A stretch of DNA of 64,000 nt from NCBI RefSeq assembly GCF_020687545.1, contig NZ_JAJEQX010000011.1, forward strand, positions 1 to 64,000. The letters run 5' to 3'. The stretch's first letter is position 1. Every line of letters starts with the position of its first letter. The stretch comes from Ruminococcus turbiniformis (GTDB lineage Bacteria; Bacillota; Clostridia; Lachnospirales; Lachnospiraceae). The translations under genes were made by a program, and so were the position numbers. This document shows positions 42,641-51,454 of this stretch, one piece after another. The notes under the pieces are model-generated. The model ran no database searches, was not told the origin of the DNA, and saw only the letters and a program-made list of their open reading frames with translations.

Positions 42641-45187
42641 ATGTATCAGGTGAGGAAAAGAGACGGAAAGATCGTGCAGTTTAATCTGTCCAAAATCGGC
42701 GAGGCGATCCGCAAGGCTTTTGAGGCACAGGAGAAAAATTATAACCAGGATATTATCGATATGCTTGCGCTCAAAGTGACGGCTGACTTTGAACCGAAGA
42801 TAAAAGACGCCCTTATTTCCGTGGAAGATATACAGGACAGCGCAGAGTCCGTGCTGATTCAGGCCGGGTATGACGATGTGGCGAAAGGCTATATTCTGTA
42901 CCGCAAACAGAGGGAGAAAATCCGCAATCTGAACTCTACGCTTCTCGACTATAAAGAGATTGTGGACAGTTACGTGAAAGTGACGGACTGGCGGGTCAAA
43001 GAAAACTCGACAGTCACGTATTCAGTGGGCGGGCTTATCCTGAGTAATTCCGGTGCGATCACAGCTAATTACTGGCTCTCGGAGATCTATGATGATGAGA
43101 TCGGAAAAGCGCACAAAAATGCGGACATTCATATCCACGATCTCTCCATGCTCACAGGTTACTGTGCAGGGTGGTCGTTAAAACAGCTGATTCAGGAAGG
43201 GCTGGGTGGAATTCCGGGAAGAATAACATCTGCGCCGGCCAGACATTTAAGCGTACTTTGCAACCAGATGGTGAATTTCCTCGGGATCATGCAGAACGAG
43301 TGGGCGGGCGCACAGGCGTTTTCCTCTTTTGACACGTATCTTGCGCCGTTTGTAAAGACGGATCACCTGACATACCCGGAAGTGAAGAAATGTATCGAAT
43401 CGTTCATTTACGGAGTGAACATTCCGTCGCGGTGGGGAACGCAGGCGCCGTTCTCCAATATTACGCTTGACTGGACTGTGCCGGATGACCTGAAGAATCT
43501 TCCCGCGATCGTAGGCGGAAAAGAGATGGACTTTACTTATGGAGACTGTAAAGCGGAAATGGATATGATTAACCGTGCGTTTATCGAGACGATGATCGAG
43601 GGCGACGCGGAGGGGCGCGGTTTCCAGTATCCGATTCCGACGTATTCCATCACGAAGGACTTTGACTGGTCGGAGACAGAGAACAATAAACTTCTCTTTG
43701 AGATGACGGCAAAATACGGTACGCCGTATTTTTCAAACTATATCAACAGCGACATGGAGCCGAGCGATGTGCGGAGCATGTGCTGCCGGCTGCGCCTTGA
43801 TCTCCGGGAACTGCGCAAGAAGTCCGGTGGATTTTTCGGCAGCGGTGAGAGTACCGGATCTGTGGGCGTTGTGACCATCAATATGCCGAGGATTGCCTAT
43901 CTTTCGGAGAATGAGGAAGAGTTTTACAGAAGACTCGACAGGCTGATGGACATCTCGGCGAGATCGCTCCATATCAAGAGGACTGTGATCACAAAACTTC
44001 TGGATGAGGGGCTCTATCCGTATACGAAGAGATATCTCGGAACATTTGAAAACCATTTTTCCACGATCGGACTGATCGGCATGAACGAGGCGTGCCTCAA
44101 TGCGAAATGGATCCGCCAGGATCTGACCCATGAGGAAGCGCAGCAGTTCACGAAAGATGTGCTGAACCACATGAGAGAACGCCTGTCTGACTATCAGGAA
44201 ATGTACGGCGATCTCTACAATCTGGAGGCGACTCCGGCAGAGTCTACGACTTACCGGCTGGCAAAACACGATGTGGAGCAGTTTCCGGATATCATAACGG
44301 CGGCAGAGAAAAACGGCACGCCGTACTACACGAACAGCTCCCACCTTCCGGTCGGATATACAGAAGATGTGTTTGAGGCCCTTGACATACAGGACGAGCT
44401 TCAGACATTATATACATCAGGAACGGTCTTCCATACCTTCCTTGGGGAAAAACTTCCCGACTGGAAATCTGCGGCTGCTCTTGTCAGGAAGATTGCGGAG
44501 AATTACCGCCTGCCGTATTATACGATGTCACCGACATACTCGATCTGTAAAAATCACGGATATCTCTCAGGAGAGCAGTACCGGTGTCCGCACTGCGGGG
44601 AAGAGACAGAGGTTTACAGCAGGATTACAGGCTATTACCGTCCGGTGAAAAACTGGAACGATGGGAAAACGCAGGAGTTTAAAGAGAGAAAAGTCTATGA
44701 TATCGCGCATTCCGGAATGAGGCCGGGAAACAGGACGGCCCGGAATGCGGCGGATGCGGCAGATTCAGCAGCCGAGGTGGCTTCAGCAGGTACAGAGGTT
44801 TTGCAGGCTTCAGCAGGTGCAGAGGTTTTGCCGGCTTCGGCAGCCGGAGACGCAGGCGGGACATCGGCGGGCGGCGTGCAGAATTCTGAAGAGGAAACGG
44901 AAGAGAAGATCCGGACATTCCTCTTTACTACGAAGACATGTCCGAACTGCCGCGTGGCTGTAAATTCTCTGGAAAAGGCACATATTTCCTACGAGACGGT
45001 GGATGCGGAAGAAAACCGTGAGCTTGTCGAGAAATACGGAGTCATGCAGGCGCCGACACTGATTGTCATAAACGGGGACACGGTGAGAAAGCTTGCGAAT
45101 GCGTCCAACATCAAAGAGTATGCAAAAAATAAGGAGTATACACAAAATAAAAAGTATGCACAAAATATAGAACATGAGGAGGAGTAA
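42641..45187 (+). CDS. nrdD: Anaerobic ribonucleoside-triphosphate reductase with fused redoxin domain
   Basis: An 848-residue class III reductase. An ATP-cone (about 1-95: VRKRDGKIVQFNLSKIGEAI) is followed by the catalytic barrel with YCAGWSLKQL, CCRLRLDLREL and TYSICKNHGY, a zinc site CPHC, and the glycyl radical region RITGYYRPV with Gly664. Normally the protein ends soon after. Here an Ala/Gly-rich linker with two 27-bp repeats (44780-44833) leads to a glutaredoxin/thioredoxin-like domain of about 80 residues with active site CPNC (Cys767, Cys770) and QAPTL (cis-Pro). trxB follows four bases later. Complete and in one frame. Confidence 0.93.
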   Translation: MYQVRKRDGKIVQFNLSKIGEAIRKAFEAQEKNYNQDIIDMLALKVTADFEPKIKDALISVEDIQDSAESVLIQAGYDDVAKGYILYRKQREKIRNLNSTLLDYKEIVDSYVKVTDWRVKENSTVTYSVGGLILSNSGAITANYWLSEIYDDEIGKAHKNADIHIHDLSMLTGYCAGWSLKQLIQEGLGGIPGRITSAPARHLSVLCNQMVNFLGIMQNEWAGAQAFSSFDTYLAPFVKTDHLTYPEVKKCIESFIYGVNIPSRWGTQAPFSNITLDWTVPDDLKNLPAIVGGKEMDFTYGDCKAEMDMINRAFIETMIEGDAEGRGFQYPIPTYSITKDFDWSETENNKLLFEMTAKYGTPYFSNYINSDMEPSDVRSMCCRLRLDLRELRKKSGGFFGSGESTGSVGVVTINMPRIAYLSENEEEFYRRLDRLMDISARSLHIKRTVITKLLDEGLYPYTKRYLGTFENHFSTIGLIGMNEACLNAKWIRQDLTHEEAQQFTKDVLNHMRERLSDYQEMYGDLYNLEATPAESTTYRLAKHDVEQFPDIITAAEKNGTPYYTNSSHLPVGYTEDVFEALDIQDELQTLYTSGTVFHTFLGEKLPDWKSAAALVRKIAENYRLPYYTMSPTYSICKNHGYLSGEQYRCPHCGEETEVYSRITGYYRPVKNWNDGKTQEFKERKVYDIAHSGMRPGNRTARNAADAADSAAEVASAGTEVLQASAGAEVLPASAAGDAGGTSAGGVQNSEEETEEKIRTFLFTTKTCPNCRVAVNSLEKAHISYETVDAEENRELVEKYGVMQAPTLIVINGDTVRKLANASNIKEYAKNKEYTQNKKYAQNIEHEEE

Positions 45188-45191
45188 AACT

Positions 45192-46097
45192 ATGTACGAT
45201 ATTGGAATTATCGGCGGCGGAACCGCCGGGATGACGGCGGCCATATATGGACAGCGCGCCGGAAAAAGCACGGTTATTATCGAGGGATCTGTATTCGGGG
45301 GGCAGATTACATCATCTCCCAATGTAGAAAATTATCCCGGCATCGCAAGTGTGAGCGGAAGCGAATTTTCCATGAATCTTCTTGATCAGGCGATGAAACT
45401 TGGCGCGGAGACTGTGATGGAACAGGTGACAGGAATACGTGATGAGGGTGAAGTGAAGATAATCGAGACAGCCGGAAAGGAATACCCGTGCAGAAGCGTC
45501 ATACTTGCGACCGGAGTGTCGCACCGGCATCTGGGAGTGCCGGGAGAGGAGCGCCTTGCCGGCTCCGGAGTGTCCTACTGCGCTACATGCGACGGCGCCT
45601 TCTTCCGGGGAAGAGACGTAGCTGTTGTGGGAGGCGGCAGTACAGCGCTGCAGGACGCGGAGTTTCTGTCCAATTACTGCAGCAGGGTATATCTGATTCA
45701 CCGGAGAGATGAATTCCGGGGAGAAGAGAAAATCGTAAGCAGGCTGCGGGAAAAGGAAAATGTGGAGTTTGTCTTAAGCGCAACGGTAAAAGAGATCACA
45801 GGCGATATGGCGGTGGAAGGCGTGGTTCTGAACAATAAAAAGACAGGTGAGGAGTTCAGCCTTGCCGTGTCCGGTGTATTTATCGCCGTCGGACAGATCC
45901 CGAAAAACGAAATGTTTGCGGATCTTGTGAAACTGGACGGCAGCGGATTCATTCTTGCCGCTGAGGACTGCGTGACATCCTGCCCGGGGATCTTTGCCGC
46001 AGGAGACTGCAGGACAAAAGAAGTGAGACAGCTCACAACAGCCGCAGCTGACGGGGCTGTTGCGGCACTTGCCGCGTGCAAATATATAGCGGAGTGA
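45192..46097 (+). CDS. trxB: Thioredoxin-disulfide reductase
   Basis: A 301-residue FAD/NADPH enzyme. It has the FAD motif GGGTAGMTAAIYGQRAG, the redox-active CATCDG (CxxC), the NADPH motif GGGSTALQDAEFL, and the C-terminal FAD motif GIFAAGDCR. It is immediately after the nrdD-redoxin gene with an SD inside that gene's end (GAGGAG), so it is co-expressed and can reduce the fused redoxin domain. Full length. Confidence 0.95.
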   Translation: MYDIGIIGGGTAGMTAAIYGQRAGKSTVIIEGSVFGGQITSSPNVENYPGIASVSGSEFSMNLLDQAMKLGAETVMEQVTGIRDEGEVKIIETAGKEYPCRSVILATGVSHRHLGVPGEERLAGSGVSYCATCDGAFFRGRDVAVVGGGSTALQDAEFLSNYCSRVYLIHRRDEFRGEEKIVSRLREKENVEFVLSATVKEITGDMAVEGVVLNNKKTGEEFSLAVSGVFIAVGQIPKNEMFADLVKLDGSGFILAAEDCVTSCPGIFAAGDCRTKEVRQLTTAAADGAVAALAACKYIAE

Positions 46098-46161
46098 GAA
46101 CTGTCTTTGTCCAACAGTTAAACCACATCAGAAATTAAAAACAGAATACGACTTATATTAC

Positions 46162-46254
46162 AATCCCCTCTGAAACTGTGATTGCATTCCCTTGCTCAAA
46201 GTCGCGCATACGCGCTCCACTCGCCGTTCATGCAACACAGTTTCAGAGGGGATT
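46162..46254. repeat. Long inverted repeat between trxB and the convergent gene
   Basis: AATCCCCTCTGAAACTGTG (46162-46180) is exactly complementary to CACAGTTTCAGAGGGGATT (46236-46254). Inside, TTGCAT/ATGCAA continue the stem after one bulged base. The middle 40 bases contain GTCGCGCATACGCGC. T-rich sequence follows on the plus side (TTTTCTTT). It may act as a terminator in one or both directions or be a small inverted-repeat element. Confidence 0.7.
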
Positions 46255-46318
46255 TTCTTTCTTCAGATATGCAGTTTTTATTTCTGCTGTGCTTTCCTGA
46301 GAAGCAAAGACAGATTCA

Positions 46319-46819
46319 TCAATCCTGGAACATCTTCATCCCCATCCACTGTTTCATATGATCGATCATCTTCTGGTCCGGTTCAATATAAACACATGCG
46401 TTTTTCTGATCCAGCGGAAGCATGATCGCATAAGCCTTTGCGGACGGATTCCCGGAACTGTAATCGTAGATCTTGTCCGATTTGTACGAGTTCAGTCTCG
46501 GCGATCCTTTCGGTGCGATGATCTCTGCAGACTGAATGTCAAAATTCTGAAGGCGTTTGCGCTTTGCTTTGTTGTAGATGACATCGACCTGAAGATCGTG
46601 ATTCAGGATGATGTATTCATACTCCACATTGAGCTTCGGGAAGATGAAGTAATAAGCCAAAAAAGCAAGTATGACTGCAACGATAAAGGAAATCATGCCT
46701 ACGAAAAGCATACCGAATAATGCAACCGCCACGATCACAAGGAGCACAAGGATACGGAGCGGAATATCGTAGGCCTTTGGTTTGCGGGCTACAAGCTGTT
46801 CGTACATTGCGTCGTTCAT
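46319..46819 (-). CDS. Small membrane protein of unknown function (DUF6106-like)
   Basis: A 166-residue protein with two adjacent transmembrane helices near residues 23-62 (ILVLLVIVAVALFGML and ISFIVAVILAFLAYYFIF) and a soluble C-terminal domain that alternates strands (YEYIILNHDLQVDVIYNKAKRKRL). It resembles a family widespread in Lachnospiraceae that I believe is called DUF6106; the name is from memory and should be confirmed. It lies three bases downstream of the PucR-type regulator on the same strand and is probably co-transcribed with it. Confidence 0.75.
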   Translation of the reverse strand: MNDAMYEQLVARKPKAYDIPLRILVLLVIVAVALFGMLFVGMISFIVAVILAFLAYYFIFPKLNVEYEYIILNHDLQVDVIYNKAKRKRLQNFDIQSAEIIAPKGSPRLNSYKSDKIYDYSSGNPSAKAYAIMLPLDQKNACVYIEPDQKMIDHMKQWMGMKMFQD

Positions 46820-46822
46820 AAT

Positions 46823-47728
46823 TTACTGGTTCCTTTCTGCGTGTAAATAATTTAACACCATGGCCGCGATCCGGAATGTCATGGCATCTTCAAAAAGTCT
46901 CAAATCGAGGCCGGTGCGTTTTTCTATCTGTTCGAGACGGTAAATCAGGGTATTTCTGTGCATGTGGAGCTGTCGGGACGTCTCGGCGATATTGAGATTG
47001 TTCTGGAAGAACCGATTGATTGTTCCGAGAAGCTCTTCGTCGAGAGAATCCGGGATCTCGGGACCAAATATCTCTTTTAAAAAATTTTCGCACAGAGAGA
47101 CCGGAAGCTGATAGATCAGACGCCCGATCCCGAGCTCATTGTACGGGAATACCGTCTGTTCCGAATAGAAGAGCTTACCGACTTTCAGTGCCAGGCTTGT
47201 CTCCCTGAACGCTTCGGGGAGATCGGAAAGAGACTGGATCACAAAGCTGTAGGACACCTGGATTTGGATGAGAGCCTCTGCATTCAGCGTATCCACAATG
47301 GTACGGGCGATCCTGCGGATATCCTCGGCAGTCTCGTTTGAGCGAAGGGGCCGGAGGATGGCCGCGGCGCGGTCTCTTATGGGGATCATATAAGTCTTTG
47401 TCTGTGCGGGAAAAAGGTTTTTGAGAATTTCCGGCACAGCCTCATCCATTGTATCGGACTCCAGAAGAAAAAGTACCCGTTTCTCGTCGGGATTAATGTG
47501 GAGGCGCTGCGCCCGCTCGTGGATGTCATAGGACGGGATGCCTCCGGTCATGAGCCCCTGGAGAAAATCGGTTTTGTTGTATTTTTCTTTATATGCCGTG
47601 TACAGACATTTAATCTGCGAGAGTGCCTGCCTTTCTTCCTCCGGTGTATTCGCTTTGACATCCAGAGTAACTCCCGTGACGCGGGTAAGCTCTGCGAGTG
47701 CTTTTTCGAGTTCCTGTGTGTGCTCCAT
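46823..47728 (-). CDS. CdaR/PucR-type helix-turn-helix regulator
   Basis: A 301-residue regulator whose C-terminal 60 residues form the PucR/CdaR HTH (NNLNIAETSRQLHMHRNTLIYRLEQIEKRTG). The N-terminal part is a GGDEF-like/unknown sensing region. Two ATGs are possible; I choose the second (MEHTQ) because AGGAG lies six bases before it and overlaps the first. By family knowledge such regulators respond to sugar diacids or purine-type metabolites. It lies downstream of the orphan sugar-ABC ATPase, but a terminator separates them. Confidence 0.85.
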   Translation of the reverse strand: MEHTQELEKALAELTRVTGVTLDVKANTPEEERQALSQIKCLYTAYKEKYNKTDFLQGLMTGGIPSYDIHERAQRLHINPDEKRVLFLLESDTMDEAVPEILKNLFPAQTKTYMIPIRDRAAAILRPLRSNETAEDIRRIARTIVDTLNAEALIQIQVSYSFVIQSLSDLPEAFRETSLALKVGKLFYSEQTVFPYNELGIGRLIYQLPVSLCENFLKEIFGPEIPDSLDEELLGTINRFFQNNLNIAETSRQLHMHRNTLIYRLEQIEKRTGLDLRLFEDAMTFRIAAMVLNYLHAERNQ

Positions 47729-47754
47729 ACCCATCTCCTGTTTTGCCTGTAATA

Positions 47755-47792
47755 CAGAAAATAAAAGGCTGCACCTTTTAAAAAGTGCAGCC
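47755..47792 (-). terminator. Terminator of the sugar-ABC ATPase gene
   Basis: On the minus strand GGCTGCAC (47792-47785), loop, GTGCAGCC (47774-47767) and then TTTTATTTT form a classic intrinsic terminator about 100 bases after the ATPase stop. Confidence 0.85.
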
Positions 47793-47893
47793 CCTCATAT
47801 TATGATAGATAAGCGGTAAGCTTGCCGGTCAGGCTGACCAGCAGTGAATAGCATCTTAGCAACCGCTTAAGCTGCTATTCCAATTTTAAAACA

Positions 47894-49006
47894 TTAGTTT
47901 GTAATCGTCAACTCTGTCTCTTTGTCGAATACGTGGATCTTCTCCATGTCGAGCGCGAATACAGCCTTGTCGCCTGTTCTCAGTGTTGTACGCGGATTTA
48001 CGCGGGCTGTCATCTGAGTTCCCTCAACATCGAAGTACAGGAATACTTCTGCACCGAGCAGCTCGTAAACCTTAATTGTAGACTCAATGATGCTGTCAGG
48101 TGAGTTGCTGATAAATGCCTGTGAGTCATGTACATCCTCCGGACGGATACCAAGAACAACTGTCTTTCCGTCATATCCGCCGTCGATGAGAGCTTTCTTC
48201 TTGGAAGCCGGTACTTTCAGCACATGCTGTCCGACTGTAAGAGTAACATCATCGCCCTTGATGGAGCATTTTGCATCCATGAAGTTCATCTGCGGGGATC
48301 CGATGAATCCTGCAACGAACAGGTTGCACGGTGTATTGTAAAGGTTCTGCGGTGTATCTACCTGCTGAACAACTCCGTCTTTCATAACGACGATTCTTGT
48401 ACCAAGTGTCATAGCCTCTGTCTGGTCATGTGTTACATAGATGATTGTAGCACCCAGGTTCTCATGAAGCTTGGAAATCTCGATACGCATCTGAACTCTC
48501 AGCTTTGCATCCAGGTTGGAGAGAGGCTCGTCCATAAGGAATACCTTCGGGTTACGAACGATAGCACGTCCCATGGCAACACGCTGTCTCTGTCCACCGG
48601 AAAGAGCCTTCGGCTTACGGTCAAGCAGTTTCTCAAGGTCAAGGATTCTTGCGGCCTCGCGAACCTTCTTGTCGATCTCGTCTTTCGGAACTTTACGGAG
48701 TTTCAGTCCGAATGCCATGTTGTCGTATACTGTCATATGCGGATACAGAGCGTAGTTCTGGAATACCATTGCGATATCACGGTCCTTCGGCTCTACATCG
48801 TTCATAACCTTTCCGTCGATCTTCAGTGTACCGCCGGAGATATCCTCCAGACCTGCGATCATACGAAGCGTTGTTGATTTACCACATCCTGACGGTCCTA
48901 CGAAGATGATGAACTCTTTATCTTCGATCTCAAGGTTAAAGTCTTTAACTGCGTGGAATCCGTTCGGATAAATTTTCTGAATGCCTTCAAGTGATAAGCT
49001 TGCCAT
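47894..49006 (-). CDS. Sugar ABC transporter ATP-binding protein (UgpC/MsmK type)
   Basis: A 370-residue ATPase. Walker A is GPSGCGKST, the Q-loop is in VFQNYALYPHM, the signature is LSGGQRQR, Walker B ends FLMDEP, and the H-loop is in VTHDQTEA. A C-terminal OB-type regulatory domain of about 130 residues (GIRPEDVHDS) is present. No permease or binding protein lies beside it. By family knowledge such a stand-alone MsmK/UgpC-like ATPase often energises several sugar importers in the same cell. AGGAGG-like SD precedes the start. Single-gene unit with its own terminator. Confidence 0.93.
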   Translation of the reverse strand: MASLSLEGIQKIYPNGFHAVKDFNLEIEDKEFIIFVGPSGCGKSTTLRMIAGLEDISGGTLKIDGKVMNDVEPKDRDIAMVFQNYALYPHMTVYDNMAFGLKLRKVPKDEIDKKVREAARILDLEKLLDRKPKALSGGQRQRVAMGRAIVRNPKVFLMDEPLSNLDAKLRVQMRIEISKLHENLGATIIYVTHDQTEAMTLGTRIVVMKDGVVQQVDTPQNLYNTPCNLFVAGFIGSPQMNFMDAKCSIKGDDVTLTVGQHVLKVPASKKKALIDGGYDGKTVVLGIRPEDVHDSQAFISNSPDSIIESTIKVYELLGAEVFLYFDVEGTQMTARVNPRTTLRTGDKAVFALDMEKIHVFDKETELTITN

Positions 49007-49248
49007 TTTATGTAGCCTCCTTAATTTTTAAAAACGTAGTTCGTTTCTTTCTGAAAAACAGTATACTCCCGGAGGCAGAAACCGACAATGTAACGAGTAA
49101 CCAAAAAAGGAGAAGAAAAATGTACACTTCGACCAGAGCGTGGTTGACGTTGACGGCCGGGCGCAAATTCGCTACATTATTCCCTGATACATGTGCCGCG
49201 TCAGACGCGGGCGCAATGTGAATGGTGTGAAAGGAAGGAATTTTAATT

Positions 49249-49767
49249 ATGGCAAATCCAGTTGTTACATTTGAGATGGAAAACGGAGATATCATGAAGG
49301 CGGAGCTCTATCCGGAGATCGCGCCGAACACAGTGAGAAACTTTATCTCGCTTGTGAACAAGGGCTTTTATGACGGACTCATTTTCCACCGTGTTATCCG
49401 TGGCTTCATGATTCAGGGCGGCTGTCCGAACGGAAACGGTATGGGAGGTCCGGGATATTCGATCAGGGGAGAATTTTCCCAGAACGGGTTTCAGAATGAT
49501 CTGGCGCATGATCCGGGCGTGCTCTCCATGGCGCGCGCAATGCATCCGGATTCGGCGGGAAGCCAGTTCTTTATCATGCATGAGAAGTCCCCGCATCTTG
49601 ACGGCGCGTATGCGGCGTTCGGAAAGATCACAGAGGGAATGGACGTGGTAAATAAGATCGCGGAGACTGCGACAGATTACAGTGACCGACCGCTGGAGCC
49701 GCAGGTGATGAAGAAAGTAACGGTGGAACTGTTCGGAGAAGAGTACGAAGAGCCGGAGACTGTGTAG
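49249..49767 (+). CDS. Peptidyl-prolyl cis-trans isomerase, cyclophilin type
   Basis: A 172-residue cytoplasmic cyclophilin. It has the active-site motifs FHRVIRGFMIQGG, then GSQFFIMH (Gln and Phe of the catalytic site), and HLDGAYAAFGKI. No signal peptide. AAGGAAGG lies before the ATG. It is followed four bases later by the DMT transporter gene. Confidence 0.95.
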   Translation: MANPVVTFEMENGDIMKAELYPEIAPNTVRNFISLVNKGFYDGLIFHRVIRGFMIQGGCPNGNGMGGPGYSIRGEFSQNGFQNDLAHDPGVLSMARAMHPDSAGSQFFIMHEKSPHLDGAYAAFGKITEGMDVVNKIAETATDYSDRPLEPQVMKKVTVELFGEEYEEPETV

Positions 49768-49771
49768 AGAA

Positions 49772-50713
49772 ATGAATTTGAAAATACAGAAGCCGGCTGT
49801 TGTGTGTGCGCTTTCCCTGCTGTGCTGTGCGCTGTGGGGGAGCGCTTTTCCGTGCATCAAGCTGGGATACGAGTGGCTGAATATTGAAGGAACGGGAAGC
49901 CAGATTCTGTTTGCGGGATACCGGTTCTTCCTGTCGGGAATATTTACATTTATAATCGGATGCGTTGTGGAAAAGCGGATTCTTACGATGAAGCGCTCGT
50001 CGGTATGGCATATTTTCCGCCAGGGCATTCTGCAGACCACAGTGCAGTATGTGTGTTTTTACATAGGGCTTGCGTACACGACCGGAACAAAAGGGTCGAT
50101 CATCAATGCATCCCAGGGGTTCGTTGCGATCATTGCGGCGCATTTTATGCTGAAAAATGAGAAGATGAACGTTCAGAAAACGCTTGGATGCATTCTCGGA
50201 TTTGCCGGTGTTGTCGCCGTGAATCTGGCGCCCGGAGCGTGGGGAAGCGGATTTTCCCTTAAGGGGGAAGGAATGGTTCTTCTTTGTACCGTTGTATATG
50301 GAATCAGTATGGTTCTTCTGAAAATGATCGCGGATGAGGAAAGCTCCATGACGATTACCGCGTACCAGACGCTGATGGGCGGCGCCCTGCTTATTCTCAT
50401 CGGATTTGCGATGGGCGGCCGGGTGGAAGGATTCACGCTGCAGAGCGTGCTCCTCCTTATCTACATGGCGCTTCTGTCTACAACCGCGTTCAGTATCTGG
50501 ACAATACTGATGAAATACAATCCGGTTGGAAAAGTTGCGGTCTACACATTCACTATCCCGGTGTTTGCTGCGGCCCTCTCCGGTCTTATCCTCGGGGAAG
50601 ACGTATTTGAAGTGAAAAATCTGATCGCGCTTGTACTTGTCAGCGCCGGAATTATCATCGTGAACAGACCGGATAAAGTGATGGCCCCGGATTCTACATG
50701 CGATATTCCATAA
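49772..50713 (+). CDS. EamA/DMT family transporter
   Basis: A 313-residue membrane protein with ten helices in two EamA repeats (first repeat opens ALWGSAFPCIKLGYEWL; second near GFAGVVAVNLAPG). By family knowledge it moves small metabolites such as amino acids or nucleotide precursors out of or into the cell. It starts four bases after the cyclophilin stop, so it depends on translation coupling. Its last 20 bases overlap the convergent GNAT gene. Confidence 0.9.
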   Translation: MNLKIQKPAVVCALSLLCCALWGSAFPCIKLGYEWLNIEGTGSQILFAGYRFFLSGIFTFIIGCVVEKRILTMKRSSVWHIFRQGILQTTVQYVCFYIGLAYTTGTKGSIINASQGFVAIIAAHFMLKNEKMNVQKTLGCILGFAGVVAVNLAPGAWGSGFSLKGEGMVLLCTVVYGISMVLLKMIADEESSMTITAYQTLMGGALLILIGFAMGGRVEGFTLQSVLLLIYMALLSTTAFSIWTILMKYNPVGKVAVYTFTIPVFAAALSGLILGEDVFEVKNLIALVLVSAGIIIVNRPDKVMAPDSTCDIP

Positions 50714-51200
50714 TGTAGTCGTCCATAATGAAACCGCCGCCGATGTCGGCCTCCTGCGTGTCGATTGTCTCGAAGCCCAGGTGGCGGTATACGGCAAGGC
50801 TGTCTTCATTGTATTTGTTGCATGTGAGCCAGATTGCAGGATAACCGCGTTTTTCACAGAGATCTTTTAAGAAATGGAATGCCTTTGTTGCCAGATGGCG
50901 GCCGCGGCATTCTTTTTTTATGTAGAGTTTGCTCAGAAAGAGTCTGCCGTCACTGTCCGGGTGGATACCGATATATCCGCAGAATTCGTCTCCGTTATAG
51001 AGCTGATAATATTCATAACCCTCGCTGATCTGTCCTTTAAGAGCAGGATAGGACTGGAATTTCTCGACCATGTAATCAACCTGTTTCTTCCCGATGATAG
51101 GGGTAAAGTGCTCGTTCCAGATAACGACGGCGAGCTCGGCGATCTGTTGGATCTGCTCATCTGTTACGGCTCTTTTTGCTGAAAATTCTGTATTGTTCAC
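50694..51200 (-). CDS. GNAT family N-acetyltransferase
   Basis: A 168-residue acetyltransferase. The acetyl-CoA binding motif A is visible in LYIKKECRGRHLATKAFHFL (a variant of QxxGxG/A), followed by WLTCNKYNEDSLAVYRHLGFE of motif B. AGGGAGG lies upstream of the ATG. Substrate unknown. It converges on and overlaps the DMT transporter gene by 20 bases. Confidence 0.9.
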   Translation of the reverse strand: MNNTEFSAKRAVTDEQIQQIAELAVVIWNEHFTPIIGKKQVDYMVEKFQSYPALKGQISEGYEYYQLYNGDEFCGYIGIHPDSDGRLFLSKLYIKKECRGRHLATKAFHFLKDLCEKRGYPAIWLTCNKYNEDSLAVYRHLGFETIDTQEADIGGGFIMDDYIMEYRM

Positions 51201-51339
51201 TGTGAGTACCTCCCTGAAATGAAATTTATCGCTCTTGCTTCAATCAAGTACAGCATTTTAAGTATAGCATTTTTGCGTATAATTAAAAGTATATGCGCTG
51301 AATCTTTTTTATACAATATTTATACTTTTAACATAATTA

Positions 51340-51402
51340 TTAGCACTCTTTGAAAGAGAGTGCTAATTTTCTGTTGACTTTTGAATATCGCTGTACTAGA
51401 AT
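51340..51402 (+). promoter_or_regulatory. Perfect CIRCE operator and promoter of htpG
   Basis: TTAGCACTC (51340-51348), nine bases, GAGTGCTAA (51358-51366) is a perfect CIRCE, the HrcA repressor site. TTGACT (51374-51379), 17 bases and TAGAAT (51397-51402) form the promoter just downstream. HrcA bound here would block RNA polymerase. Confidence 0.93.
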
Positions 51403-51454
51403 GTGTTATGGATGTAGAAAATACCTGCAGATTTTAATAAAGGAGTGTGTCATC

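Noticed and set aside
43733-44344. 203-codon minus-strand frame inside nrdD
   Set aside because: Shadow of the conserved catalytic domain of NrdD.
44780-44833. Possible assembly error in the nrdD linker repeat
   Set aside because: The two 27-bp units keep the frame and the downstream redoxin domain is complete and in frame, so a real fusion is more likely.
49628-50857. 409-codon minus-strand frame across the DMT transporter
   Set aside because: Antisense of an intact transporter and part of the cyclophilin gene; composition His/Arg/Ser-rich as in shadow frames.
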